Positions 14,462 through 23,775 are shown, counted from the first letter of the stretch. The stretch is 64,000 nt of DNA from Flabesymbios commensalis (GCA_964017125.1 OZ024914.1:22006282-22070281); one strand, 5' to 3'. Made by a program: numbers and translations. The notes: generated by a model not told the origin, from the sequence alone.

Positions 14462-17400
14462 TTTATGAACTATAAAACACTCTACAGACTATTGAGTTTT
14501 ATATATACATGTACATAGAATAGACTGTTATAAATATGCACAAAATATGATTTTATAAATATACATAAAATGTAATGAGATACGTAATATACTGTAATAT
14601 ACCGGTAAGCCTACTTTTATTTCGCATGTAATTATTTTTTCGCTGTGAGTGCGAAATATTGCTCAGCACCTCAGTATTTGATGTACTTTGGGACTGTTTT
14701 TTTTTGTGTGTGACTGCTGTGGTGCAGTTGGTCATTGACAAAATGTTAGTAGAAGCTGACAATATAATGGCTGTTGATGTGTTTCTAGGGCATGTGTTTT
14801 TCTAAAGAATTGAGCTAAGTGAAGTAGGCCTACCCATACCTACCCTGGTCACCTGTTTTAAATAAATCCAAGACAGGAAAATTTGCGGATTCTAAAATTA
14901 GAAATTCTTAGAAATTTAAACCCGCGAAAATTACCAGAACTACAGTATATGGAGTAAGGGTGTTGCAACCAGTTGTGTCATGCACATCGGGAATTTATAG
15001 GCCAGAATCAAATGAGTTGCTCCTCATTAAAATTGAGAGGGAGATTTAATGTTCAGAACAAACATTATACCACCCCCCCCCCCAATATTAATGACGTTTT
15101 TTTAATATCAAATCAAGTATCTTTTCTATTTACATCAAAGTAGCAGTTGTGCTGATCAATGGTGTTGACCTTTTGTCTGACCTTGTTTAACATACACCAC
15201 CCCAGCAAACACGAGGCATCCACCCAATGCTGGTTTAGTGTTGAACCAGCGTGGCAGAAGATTAGCCAACATTGAACCAACATTGCACGACACGGCAACA
15301 CCTGTAACATTATACATTCAGCCAATGTTGTTTTAATGTTGTGATAGAATCAGACAGTGTCTGAGCGTTGAACCAACATTTGCTCAATGTCTTTCCTGAA
15401 GGCTGGCAGTGCGTCGGGAGCCTGGTCAGCCGATGTATACATACCCTCTGCAACTTCATTTAAAAATACAATATCACTTTTTAGCCCGCCTTTTGATTTT
15501 AATTAAAAAAGGTGGGCTATTGCAATTGAAGTTCGGCGGCGTCGGCTTCGGCGTTAACATTTACTTGTGGGCGCGATAACTTGAAAAGTTTTTCATGTTT
15601 CCTCCCCAAATTTGTTTTGCATGTTACTAATGACCACTTCTCGGACAAGTTCAATAATGGCTGAAAAAAAATTCAAAATGGCCGACTTATTGCGATTTTT
15701 CACCTTTTACTTCAATAATTTGACCTTGTTGGCGCGATAACTTGAAAAGTTTTTCACGTATCCTTTTCAAATTTGTTATGCATGTTACTAATGACCAGTT
15801 CTCGGACAAGTTCAATAATGGCCGAAAAAAAAAATGGCCGATTTATTGCGATTTTTCACATTTTACGTCAATAATTTGACCTTGTGGGCGCGATAAGTTG
15901 AAAAGTTTTTCACATATCCTCTTCAAATTGGTTATGCATGTTACTAATAAGTAGTTCTTGGACAAGTTCAATAATGGCCGAAAAAAAAAAAAAATGGCCG
16001 ATTTATTGCGATTTTTCACATTTTACGTCAATAATTTGACATTGTGGCCGCGAAAACTTGAAAAGTTTTTCACATATCCTCTTCAAATTGGTTATGCATA
16101 TTACTAATAAGTAGTTCTTGGAGAAGTTCAATAATGGCCGAAAAAAAAAAAAATGGCCGATTTATTGCGATTTTTCTCATTTTACGTCAATAATTTGACC
16201 CTGTGGGCGCGATAACTTGAAAAGTTTTTCACATATTCTCTTCAAATTTGTTATGTATGTTACTTATAAGTAGTTCTTGGACAAGTTCAATAATGGCTGA
16301 AAAAAAAAAAAAATGGCCGATTTATTGTGATTTTTCTCATTTTACGTCAATAATTTGACCTTGTGGGCGCGATAACTTGAAAAGTTTTTCACATATCCTC
16401 TTCAAATTTGTTATGCATGTTACTAATAAGTAGTTCTTGGACAAGTTCAATAATGGCCGAAAAAAAATTTAAAATGGCCGATTTATTGCGATTTTTCTCA
16501 TTTTACGTCAATAATTTGACCTTGTAGGCGCGATAACTTCAACATTTTCACAAGTATCCTCTTCAAGTTTGTTATGCATGTTACTAATAAGCAGTTCTTG
16601 GACAAGCTCAATAATGGCCGGTAAAAAAATCAAAATGGTCGACTTATTGCGATTTTTCACATTTATTTTACATCCATAATTTGCCCTTGTGGGCGCGATA
16701 ACTTGAAAAGCGGCTGTTTTTTATAGATCTGCTTGTAGTCTATGCAAGTATTACATAGTATATCATATTATACATGTATCTATCTTATTTAACATACCAT
16801 TTATATCTTGGGTTGTTATTTACGTGATGACATTCGTCTTTACTTTCTTTATCATAATTCGGCGGCGGGCTATTATCAAGTGTGCTCTTGTTTTCAAATG
16901 AAAGACTGAATGTGTATATCTTTTTTTTTATTAAACATGTTTTGTCTATCTACTTTCAGTGATTACAACACAGATGACGAGGATGAGAAGGTAATGTGAT
17001 GCATATTGATATTATAATAATAGATTTTTAGATTTTATAACCAGTTCCTGGAACTGAAAAATGTCTTTAAACTTGTGACACTGATATATAGGTAGGTATA
17101 TGATATAAGTCGATTTAAAAAATCCATAATAATTGGGGGGGTGAGGAGTTTAAGCTTTAAAAAAAATTAAATTATTGTAAAAAACGCTGTGGCTTCTTAT
17201 TCTGTTTTTGAAAGAATTATGGCTTTTTTTTTTGGGGGGGGGGGGGGGTGTACTCTTTGGAAGCTCAAAGATGACAGTAGTTTTAGAGGGAGAGGCTGAG
17301 CTGGGTTGGTCAAACTTTTTGAAAAATGTATATTTTATACTTAAAATTTTAAACACATTCTTGTAAGGTTTTTTTCTTCATAGGGGAGAGGTAGCTTAGG

Positions 17401-19509
17401 TGGTAGGGGGGAGGGTTGGAGCTATTTTTTAAAAAGCTTACTTTTCCAATTTCTTAACTTTTTAAACTTAACATTATAAATTCAGAATATTTTTTTTTTG
17501 GTACCATTATCACTTGCTTTACAAAAAAAAGGATCCTGCACGAATGATAAGGCCGGCGGGAAGATTTGTTTTCACTATTTATTGCAAAAACTGTCTGTAG
17601 TATTATAATCGTTAATGTAATGAAACCCTCCTAATTTCCTTGTGTCCAATTGACTGTTACTGACAAAAGTGTGTGTGGGGGGGGGGGGACATTATTATCT
17701 TTAGTGACAGCTACTTGTTTTAAACTGAAACATACTATTCTAAGTGTCGACTACAGAATCTCATAAAGATCTAGCTACATTACCTTGCAATTATATAGCT
17801 TTATCAATATGTATTTAAATTTAGCCTGTGAAGAAAGAAGTTGTTGTGTTGGCTCGCAGCCCAACAAAAGATTCCTCTCTTCTCCTTGATGATGGCTTGG
17901 ATCATGATGATGATGAAAAACTCATTATAACAAAGAGGTATGCATTATCTTCACCATATCTTTGCACTTGAAATTATCGCAATAACCAGTGTGGCTTCTT
18001 ATACTGTTTTTGAAAGAATTAGGACATTTTTGTTGGGGGAGGGGGGGGGGGGGTTTCATAGGGGAGAGGCAGATTAAGTCTTAGGAGGGGGGGGGAGGTG
18101 GAGAAGTTTTTTGAAAAGCTTACTTCTTCAATTTACCAACTTTTAAAACTTAACATACTATATTCAGGATGCTAAGGAATTGTTTCACAAATTGCTCATT
18201 CAAGTGAAAAAATAATAGTAATCAATTTCACTATCAATTAAACAAATGTCAAAATAATTCACATAACACACTTCTAATGCATGTTTAGTAAACCAGGATG
18301 TGCTACTAAATCATAACTTGCGGTCTCCAAATTGTGTAATTGTGCAATAATAGCACATTGTCTGACTGATGCTTTTTGTTCTTTTTTTTAATTTCTTTTT
18401 CCGTTTTTCTTTTATTGTTTACAGTTGTAAACCATCGGATATTATGTATTATTATCATTTATATCTTCATTGTCAAATACAAAGTTGCAACACTTGCATG
18501 TTTTATTTATTTATTTGATGACATATATTTTACAGAAGGAGACGTGGAGGGGCCACATCGAAGAAGCAGACTCCATCTAAACCTGTTCTCCCTAAAGTAA
18601 CATCATCTGTAGAGAAACTACGGACAAGGTCATATATATACTTATCTTGTAAATCTAAACCGTTGTTCTGCTAGGACTATAATTATATACATTTTGCAAG
18701 CAAGTTCCTAACCTATTGACCCTTATATCACCAAGTCATCTTATTTAATTGTTCACCCACTTGAAGTTGTTTCTGTCTAGTGTGACACACAACTGTAAAA
18801 ATTGCAATGTTTAAGCATTTGTTCAAATTCCCAATACTTGAAGTTGTTTCTGGCTAGTGTGACACACAACTGTAAAAATTGCAATGTTTAAGTGATACTG
18901 AAATTGTTTAAATAGTTAATTGTAAGTGCTTAAAGTTGATCAAGTTATTCAATTTGGGAGGTGATTGTTTTAATCTATGTGCGTTGACAATACCCCTACC
19001 AAATGAATGAAGTAACTGACAGTTCAGCAAGGATTGATAACACTTGCAACAGTGATGTACTAATGTTTTTCAAAAGGTTTTATCATGATTTTACAAGTGG
19101 ATGATAATATGCTACTCTACTGTAATGCTTTTTGTGTTTTTTTTGAAAAATTCTTTCCTGTTGACATACACAATTTGCTTTGATTCAAATCTTGTATATT
19201 TAAGTAAGTTTCATCCACTTGGGAGTTTTGAGTAGTAGTAGCGCAACACAATTTGAATTGGGTGAAATTTTCTATTGTATTTATAGAATTTAGCCCTTTA
19301 AGGGTTAAAAAACTTGAATGTTGTATTTTATCAGAAATACATGTGTCTTATGTATTTCTGATAGTATATTGGTATGCTGAATAAATGCCGAAATATTATT
19401 ATTATTATATTGTATTTACAGTTCACGGGGATCATTAAGAAAATCCAGCTCCAATGCATCAAAATCTTCAGACAACATTGAAACAGATGATTTATTCGAC
19501 AACCTGTAG
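2746..19509 (+). CDS. XRCC4: XRCC4, NHEJ scaffold protein (11 coding exons)
   Basis: XRCC4 is the nuclear scaffold that binds and stabilises DNA ligase IV in non-homologous end joining. Coding exons: 2746 or 2761-2896, 4997-5184, 7321-7485, 9314-9370, 11144-11198, 12273-12314, 14277-14367, 16960-16990, 17825-17937, 18536-18628, 19422-19509. All junctions are GT-AG and phases agree, giving 352 residues from the ATG at 2761 (357 from the in-frame ATG at 2746; an in-frame TGA at 2719 closes the frame upstream). Human XRCC4 is about 336. Head domain about residues 1-130 (ITDGTCAW matches human LTDGHSAW), coiled coil 132-200 (DKCVVAKEEVESDLYSK, then FVTVLNDKKVKLREL, matching the human ligase IV-binding segment), acidic DYNTDDEDE at 246-254 with Thr249 as the likely CK2/PNKP-FHA site, basic KRRRR near 292, and C-terminal DDLFDNL. 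Introns are 0.6-2.6 kb and full of repeats. Converges with ZDHHC17. The 5' UTR and promoter were not identified. Confidence 0.93.
3470..4600 (+). repeat. 160-bp-unit interspersed family A, diverged copy in XRCC4 intron 1
   Basis: Two ~320-base units (around 3664-3985 and 3987-4230) share ATGTATCGCTCCAAAAT and AATTGGGCAAGATT. It ends with GGCGGCGGGCTAATGTTGAG and TGTGCTCTTGTTTC. A related word, AAATAGCTGTTCCATAC, occurs just outside on both sides (3406 and 4674). Confidence 0.65.
4997..5184 (+). CDS. XRCC4: XRCC4 exon 2 (head domain)
   Basis: Acceptor TTTTTTTAG at 4996. Reads VSQDEMERTARKMKMGY... to ...VWKKHMASDNIK, aligning with human SESEISQEADDMAMEKGKY and the following head-domain strands. 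Donor GTATTT; phase 0 at the end. Confidence 0.92.
5386..6110 (+). repeat. Tandem ~260-bp repeat in XRCC4 intron 2
   Basis: Two units share AAATGGC or AAGATGGC words, AAAGCTTGAA, ACCTTACCCTGG and TTTTGGTGTGATTCTGA, about 260 bases apart (5512 and 5766). A third partial unit follows. Confidence 0.6.
6276..6860 (+). repeat. 160-bp-unit interspersed family A, copy in XRCC4 intron 2
   Basis: Starts AGCCTGCCTTTTAATTT, then GCAGTTCGGCACCGTTGGCG, then three units with TTTTTCATGTATCCTGCTC and AATGGCTGA spaced about 160-190 bases. Confidence 0.7.
7321..7485 (+). CDS. XRCC4: XRCC4 exon 3 (end of head, start of coiled coil)
   Basis: Acceptor TTTTCCTCAG, donor GTCAGC, 55 codons. VQLGSLTLRESEEPSKVLKH matches human [20 protein letters not shown]; the rest is a heptad-like coil rich in Leu, Glu and Ser. 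Confidence 0.93.
7957..7970 (+). repeat. Poly-G tract, 14 G
   Basis: Uninterrupted G14 on the coding strand in XRCC4 intron 3. Others lie at 17234-17248, 17677-17688, 18041-18053 and 18087-18095. Confidence 0.9.
8734..8945 (+). repeat. AGCTCA...TGAGCT interspersed repeat fragment
   Basis: TTTTTAGCTCATCAGCCTTT, then AGGGTGAGCTTATGCCATAG and TTCTCCTCCCTCAATTC. Resembles a repeat common in marine invertebrates whose 5' end folds on AGCTCACC/GGTGAGCT (from memory, not searched). Confidence 0.55.
9043..9213. repeat. Inverted repeat with GAACCTGCTATGAGCAGCCAC ends
   Basis: Left arm GAACCTGCTATGAGCAGCCA and right arm TGGCTGCCCTTAGCAGGTTC are near-perfect complements about 170 bases apart. Inner word CCTACTATGGGCAGTCACC repeats the arm. 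A MITE-like hairpin in XRCC4 intron 3. Confidence 0.65.
9314..9370 (+). CDS. XRCC4: XRCC4 exon 4 (coiled coil)
   Basis: 19 codons between a TTTTTTAG acceptor and a GTAAGT donor. RLDKCVVAKEEVESDLYSK is nearly superimposable on human RFEKCVSAKEALETDLYKR. Confidence 0.94.
9678..10516. mobile_element. Inverted-repeat element with GCTTACGCATGTTAC ends
   Basis: A 15-base perfect inverted repeat bounds 839 bases in XRCC4 intron 4. Inside are further copies of TTTTGACGGACA in both orientations (9695, 10144, 10310, 10488) and a 30-base tandem triplication of GTCTGTCAAATAGTAAC (9865-9946). No transposase ORF; target duplication not evident. Confidence 0.6.
11144..11198 (+). CDS. XRCC4: XRCC4 exon 5 (ligase IV-binding segment)
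   Basis: FVTVLNDKKVKLRELKQE corresponds to human FILVLNEKKTKIRSLHNK, the stretch that contacts the tandem BRCT region of ligase IV. Acceptor TTTTCAG, donor GTAAGT, ends in phase 1. Confidence 0.94.
11234..11640. mobile_element. TTAA-type miniature element, right end not intact
   Basis: Left end TTAACCCTCTCACCG. Inner hairpin arms CCCACTTGAAGTTGTGTG at 11378-11396 and 11424-11442. In XRCC4 intron 5, about 30 bases after exon 5. Confidence 0.6.
12273..12314 (+). CDS. XRCC4: XRCC4 exon 6 (linker)
   Basis: Short 42-base exon, acceptor TTTGTTTCAG, donor GTTAGT. Reads LNQILADGTASNEP in the only phase that joins exons 5 and 7. It begins the low-complexity C-terminal tail. Confidence 0.85.
12435..12545 (-). 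repeat. Retroelement terminal fragment, Penelope-like appearance
   Basis: On the minus strand it reads CTGATGAAGCTTAAATAAAC followed by GAAACCGGTCAGCACC. The CTGATGA...GAAAC spacing resembles the terminal region of Penelope-like elements. Isolated fossil fragment; no coding part nearby. Confidence 0.4.
12593..12650. repeat. Paired palindromes GTGAACCGCCGGCGGTTTAC
   Basis: Two adjacent palindromic units, GAACCGCCGGCGGTTTAC and GAACCACCAGTGGTTTAC, followed by a half unit. Confidence 0.6.
13555..13636 (-). repeat. tRNA-like SINE fragment or tRNA pseudogene
   Basis: The minus strand has a B-box-like GGTTCTGATCCC preceded by CTTGGAATCTGAAGGTAACA and an A-box-like ATGGCTCATTCGTATCG at tRNA spacing. 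The arms do not fold fully, so a working tRNA gene is unlikely. Confidence 0.5.
14277..14367 (+). CDS. XRCC4: XRCC4 exon 7 (tail)
   Basis: Reads PSTSRKRKKEVPLSDGDSSV... with a basic cluster RKRKK followed by an acidic Ser/Asp run. Donor GTATGT lies 15 bases before an AATC microsatellite. Confidence 0.88.
14382..14460 (+). repeat. (AATC)n microsatellite
   Basis: About 19 near-perfect tetranucleotide units, starting 15 bases after the XRCC4 exon 7 donor. Confidence 0.95.
14877..14955 (+). repeat. Short repeat ending GCGAAAATTACCAGA.CTA.AGTAT
   Basis: The same terminal words occur at 48215-48310 and, more diverged, at 29090-29150. Family not identified. Confidence 0.5.
15201..15410. mobile_element. 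CCCAGCAAACA-type MITE copy
   Basis: CCCAGCAAACACGAGGC end followed by arrays of TTGAACCAGC/ACATTGAACCAACATTG words typical of the copies at 25328, 34845 and 50618. In XRCC4 intron 7; right end not sharp. Confidence 0.6.
15484..16897 (+). repeat. 160-bp-unit interspersed family A, longest copy
   Basis: Starts with an AGCCCGCCTTTT...AAAAAAGGTGGGCT stem, then GAAGTTCGGCGGCGTCGG. It continues as about seven tandem units (TTATTGCGATTTTT at about 15689, 15845, 16004, 16164, 16324, 16484, 16646), each with GTGGGCGCGATAACTTGAAA and AAAATGGCCGA. Ends GGCGGCGGGCTATTATCAAG, TGTGCTCTTG. In XRCC4 intron 7, ending 63 bases before exon 8. Confidence 0.85.
16960..16990 (+). CDS. XRCC4: XRCC4 exon 8 (acidic CK2-type motif)
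   Basis: 31-base microexon, acceptor TACTTTCAG, donor GTAATG. Encodes SDYNTDDEDEK. Human XRCC4 has YDESTDEESEN around Thr233, the CK2 site bound by the FHA domains of PNKP and APTX, so Thr249 is the likely equivalent (inference from motif and position). Confidence 0.85.
17188..17490 (+). repeat. Intronic duplication copy 1 (intron 8)
   Basis: TGTGGCTTCTTATTCTGTTT, a G15 tract, TCATAGGGGAGAGG, AAAAAGCTTACTTTTCCAAT and TAAACTTAACAT occur in the same order as in 17989-18170. Confidence 0.8.
17825..17937 (+). CDS. XRCC4: XRCC4 exon 9 (tail)
   Basis: Reads PVKKEVVVLARSPTKDSSLL... to ...EKLIITK. Acceptor AAATTTAG, donor GTATGC. Flanked in both introns by copies of the same G-tract-bearing segment (17188-17490 and 17989-18170). 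Confidence 0.86.
17989..18170 (+). repeat. Intronic duplication copy 2 (intron 9)
   Basis: Direct repeat of 17188-17490, shortened by about 120 bases. The two copies flank XRCC4 exon 9. Confidence 0.8.
18536..18628 (+). CDS. XRCC4: XRCC4 exon 10 (basic NLS-like tail)
   Basis: With exon 9 it creates KRRRRGGATSKKQTPSKP, positioned like the RKRRQRMQ nuclear localisation region of human XRCC4. Acceptor TTTTACAG, donor GTCATA. Confidence 0.86.
18753..18893 (+). repeat. Tandem 75-bp duplication
   Basis: ACTTGAAGTTGTTTCTG and TAGTGTGACACACAACTGTA followed by AAAATTGCAATGTTTAAG occur twice, 75 bases apart, in XRCC4 intron 10. The unit is a half-hairpin of the TTAA-type element core. Confidence 0.85.
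19422..19509 (+). CDS. XRCC4: XRCC4 exon 11 (conserved C-terminus, stop)
   Basis: Reads SRGSLRKSSSNASKSSDNIE then TDDLFDNL and TAG. Human XRCC4 ends LRNSSPEDLFDEI, so the extreme C-terminal DLFD motif is conserved. Confidence 0.92.
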
Positions 19510-19895
19510 TTTAAAATGAACAACTGGTATCAATTAAAGGCAGCATACAGAAGTTACATATAACTGAAATAATAATATATGCGTTAGCCAGAATTTCCTT
19601 GGATTTGTCTATACATATAGTAACTTGCACACAGACAAATTTTTTTTGTAAATGTTGATCCTAACATAATTGTTACGTTTTATATTTGTAGACTATCAAA
19701 TGTGTATTTCATTGTACATTTCATTTGTTAGTGTTTCTAGTGAATACAATTTTTTTAACTAGATTTTACTTTGTGTTAATTATGACTTGTGTATTCAGAT
19801 ATAGAATATATACATGTTATCACAACAAATGTGTGATATTTTCCTGACGTTTTATTGTTTGAATTTCATAATAAAGCAAAAAAATATATAAAACA
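19510..19895 (+). other. XRCC4: XRCC4 probable 3' UTR with AATAAA at 19870-19875
   Basis: AT-rich stretch following the stop; the first AATAAA hexamer downstream of it is at 19870-19875, followed by an A-rich run. The cleavage site is inferred to lie within about 30 bases. Confidence 0.6.
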
Positions 19896-21780
19896 TATCT
19901 AACATGTTGATGGCAATCAGAATAAAAAATTGGTATGCTTGCGGCGCGGGTGTCCTAATGCACAATATAAAGTAGTGGTGACCTGCGTATGTTGTATACA
20001 CATGGCTCAGAACAGTGATCCCACCGTTCAGCTAAGACAAGTTCAAACATATCTATAGAGGGTTGCATTAGAGTTTGTTAAAACTGAAAGTGGTAATTAT
20101 CACATCGTGCAGGAAAGTTAATTTCCAAGCATGCAACGTGAAGGGTTAGGTGTTGTATACACACAATTTGTGTACGGCATGTGCACACCGCAGTGTCAGT
20201 TCTGAGCTTGATTGTCATGGAGAACAGTCACCAGAGTTGGCCAGACTGGGATCTTCGCTTTTTGGCACCCCATGTGTGTATGGCTTATATTAAGTGTACA
20301 GCGGGATCAGTTCGATGACGGCCCATCGTTGGTTCACCGTTGTTGGTGGTGGCGGATGATGTGCCGGCTTCTGACTGGGCCTCCATGAAACCTTTCCTGT
20401 CTGTGAATGGTTGTTTTGCACTCTGATAGACAGCACCTTGGGTGCTGGTTTGTTGTTAGATCTTTGTTCCTGGAGCTGCCAGCATTGTGCCGGGCTTGGA
20501 CTACGGTCCGGAGTGGTTTTGCTGGCATTTGTACGATCTATCAAAGTTTCTGCAATTCTACATTGGTTCTTCGACTTCAGGAGGAATAGTAGATCGGGGA
20601 GTTTCGGATATTTAATCTCTGACACTTTCCGTGCTCACTATTGGTCAATGAGGATAGTTACTATTAATTTGTGTTAAAGATCCATTCAACTGCGAAATTG
20701 GAATGCGAGGGACAGTCACGTGTAGGCCTACATAGCCTATAGAGTACAGGCTGACTAAACTGAATAACTAAACTGAATACAAAGTACTACTCCAACGAGA
20801 CATTGACACAATGCTGTTCTAAGCCAACGTCTGCGACGCCAGCCCAACATTTGGTTACTGTGCGTGTTTGCTGAGAAAGCTCCCACTGTCAATATGGGTC
20901 GTGGTCAGATGTTTCTAGATCCCCAGGGTAACACAACCGTTTGTCCAGCATTAAACCAGCATCGGGTCAATGTTTAAGTTTGTTGAGCTGCCAGATATGA
21001 TTGCAAACTCCCCAGGAAAAATATAAAATGACATATATGAGAGATGAACGCGCGATGGATAAACACAGAAATCGCTACATGTGCGATTGCTGTGCGTGTA
21101 TGGGTAGGTCACTTTGTTAATGTATATGATCGATTTTTAATAATTCTGCCGCGTGGCCTTCGCAACGCAACACGTTGCGCAACCAAATGCGTCAATGGAA
21201 AGGCAGCCCAAGTCTCCATCATAGTGGGTGGAGACTTAAAAAGATAAATGTACATTTATCTGTATCTTATAGCTCTTTTTTCTGTTCTTGAATAGCATTC
21301 TCAGTCATGACATTTTCTACACCAGATAAAATTCCCTGTATATCTCCCCAAATTAGAAAACAATCCTACTGGCCTCGTTAATCCTTCTCTGTGGGTACCT
21401 GTATGTGTGGGTACCCTGTATGTGTGATTGCAGAGCTTAATTCAAATTCAGATGAACAAGGATATTTTAAGTGTAGTTTAACTAAACTTGCAAGAAAAAA
21501 TTTCTGTGTCTAATCTGTGTTCTGTGTCTGATCTGGTATTATTTTACTTGTGCTGACTACTCAGAAATAAGCGATCAATTTGTGATCGACATAATTTCGA
21601 CCTGTCAATCGCCTTGAATTAATATATCATACCAGTTATTGCTGGAGAGCGTCAATGCTGACAAGTGAATGAGACGGTATTGAGACGATTACCATCTCGA
21701 AAAATGTAATTAAAATCATAATTAAATTGACCAGAAGTGACATGACATACGGCTCCTGTTAAGTAAGCACAAAACAACTA
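19896..21780. other. Intergenic, XRCC4 side
   Basis: No recognised gene. Contains a GC-richer segment (20150-20680) open in several frames and a fragment of the CCCAGCAAACA-type repeat (20822-20970). Confidence 0.5.
20290..20622 (-). other. Unexplained open frame, about 110 codons
   Basis: Minus-strand frame ending ...RWAVIELIPLYT with a basic, Ser/Pro/Gln-rich composition. It has no ATG near its upstream end and the plus strand is also open here. It could be a mobile-element remnant, a host exon fragment or chance. Confidence 0.2.
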
Positions 21781-23104
21781 GCTTTTCATATGGATGGTTT
21801 TATTACAAATTTTATTTTACAATATAAAATTGAAGACGCTATAATATTTACATCCATGCTGTAATAACTAAAAAAATGTCATTCTTTACACAAGAATATA
21901 ATCTTAAGAATATCACACATTCAGGTGCATTCCGTTATACGTATATATTTTTCTCGCATGTTTTCAATACGTTTGATTACAGGAAAAAAGTATTTACATT
22001 TGTACAACATACATAATTATCCTAAGTTTTTTTCAGGTTTTGTCTCTTCCTGTATATTTTGATTTTAGACGTGGGAAGTTTATTGCCTAATCGTATCCAA
22101 TTTGAAAACAAGTTATTAAAAACATGTTCTTCATAAAATATGGAATTAACGTTTGCTAATGAAAAATTATCTTTACTGCTTTACAAATTGACATGGTGTT
22201 AGCCTTGTTATCGAGTCCCTGAAGAATCTAGTAGTTGTATTGAGAAATCACCGATAATTATATACAAGTTTCCAATTGGAATATTTTGCTAGTTTTACAA
22301 GGTCACAAAATTTTGAAATTATGCCACAACTAGCAGCCAGGTTTTTGTGCAGTATTGAAAAAAAATATATTTCAAAAGATTGATAAGTTGGTGCTTTATA
22401 GATATTACAAACCAAATGAACATATAGTCATACAATAATAAAGTATATATTCCATTTGTTTATTAAAATGTATCTTTCCTAGACATATGGTGTTACCCTT
22501 ATATTGCACAGTATACTAGTAGTGGTTAAACATGCTGTTGATGAAAGAGAAAAATGCATATATTATTGTTCATTGAAAATCAATACCCGGGCTAGTAATA
22601 AGGTTGGAGTCCAAAAAAAATGAATAGATTTTGAACCACAAGAAGGCTGTCCTTAACAACTGAACTGTGGTTTCTGAATCAAACATTTAGTCAAACTGTT
22701 TATTTTTGAACATTATCTATAGCTCTATAACAGTAGATGCATTTGTAAAGGTTAAGATACACAAAAGGGTAACCCAGGTATATATACATGTACACATGTA
22801 ATATATATCATCTATATGATGAGGTATAGCAATAATAACGTTCTTACAAATCTGAAAATGACCACAATTACATCTCAACACTTGAAAGAGTAGAATAATG
22901 CACAATGCGATTGCTTCCAAATTCCAATGTAAGACAGATCTAAATATGAAATGATTCAACCAACTAGGGGGGTACATTTCAAGGTCGCCCTCGCTCAGCA
23001 ACAACTGCTCTTTGCGAGGCATTTATCAAGATTACAGTCTTATATTTGAACAGCCAATACAGTAGCCATATGACTACAAATAAATCAACAACACCAGAGC
23101 GGAC

Positions 23105-23775
23105 TCGACAATAGCCCACCGCCATTAATAAACTCGAAGTTATTGTGGCTACAAGGTCAAATTCCCCAAGTAAAATGCAAAAATCGCAAGAAATCAACCA
23201 TTTTTATTTTCAGCCATTATTGAATTTGTTCGAGAACTGGTAATTAGTAACATGATTAACACATTTGGGAAGGATACATAAAAAACTTTTCATGTTATCG
23301 CGCCCACAAGGTCAAATTATTGCATAAAATCAAAATAAATCGGCTATTTTGAATTTTTTTTTAGCCATTATCGAACTTGTCCGAGAACTGCTTAATAGTG
23401 ACATGCATAACAAATTTGAAAAGAATACATGGAAAACTTTCCAAGTTATCACACCCACAAGGTCAAAATATTGAAGTCAAATGCAAAAATCACAATAAAT
23501 CAGCCATTTTGAATTTTTTTATCCATTATTAAACTTGTCATTTGCAACATGCATGACAAATTTAGGAAGGATACATGAAAAAAAAAATTCAAGTTATCGT
23601 GCATACAAACAAATGAAGGGCTCATTGAAAAAACGAGTCTAAGTCATACACTAATCAATGTGACTCAGACTCCTCGTTTTTCTACTGAGCCCTTCAAATG
23701 TTAACGGCGACGCCAAAGCCGACGCTGCCGAACTTCAATTGCAATAGCCCACTTTTTTTAATTAACGTTAAAAAG
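23105..23775 (-). repeat. 160-bp-unit interspersed family A, minus-strand copy
   Basis: Minus-strand order: AGTGGGCTATTGCAATTG, TTCGGCAGCGTCGGC, then units with GTGGGCGCGATAACATGAAA and CAAAATGGC, ending GGCGGTGGGCTATTGTC. Interrupted by a 79-base hairpin at 23616-23694. Confidence 0.8.
23616..23694. mobile_element. 79-bp hairpin insertion with 6-bp target duplication
   Basis: Arms AAGGGCTCA...TGAGCCCTT with complementary inner stems (AAAACGAGTCTAAGTCA against TGACTCAGACTCCTCGTTTT). CAAATG occurs at 23610-23615 and 23695-23700. The host repeat reads through uninterrupted if the insert plus one CAAATG is removed. Confidence 0.8.

Noticed and set aside
14382-16700. Regular repeats as a CRISPR array
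   Set aside because: Eukaryotic context; the units are microsatellite tetramers or contiguous ~160-base tandem units without repeat-spacer structure.
22717-23197. Hydrophobic minus-strand frames at 22.7-23.2 kb
   Set aside because: Composition is AT-driven, no homology recognised, and the right part overlaps a family A repeat.
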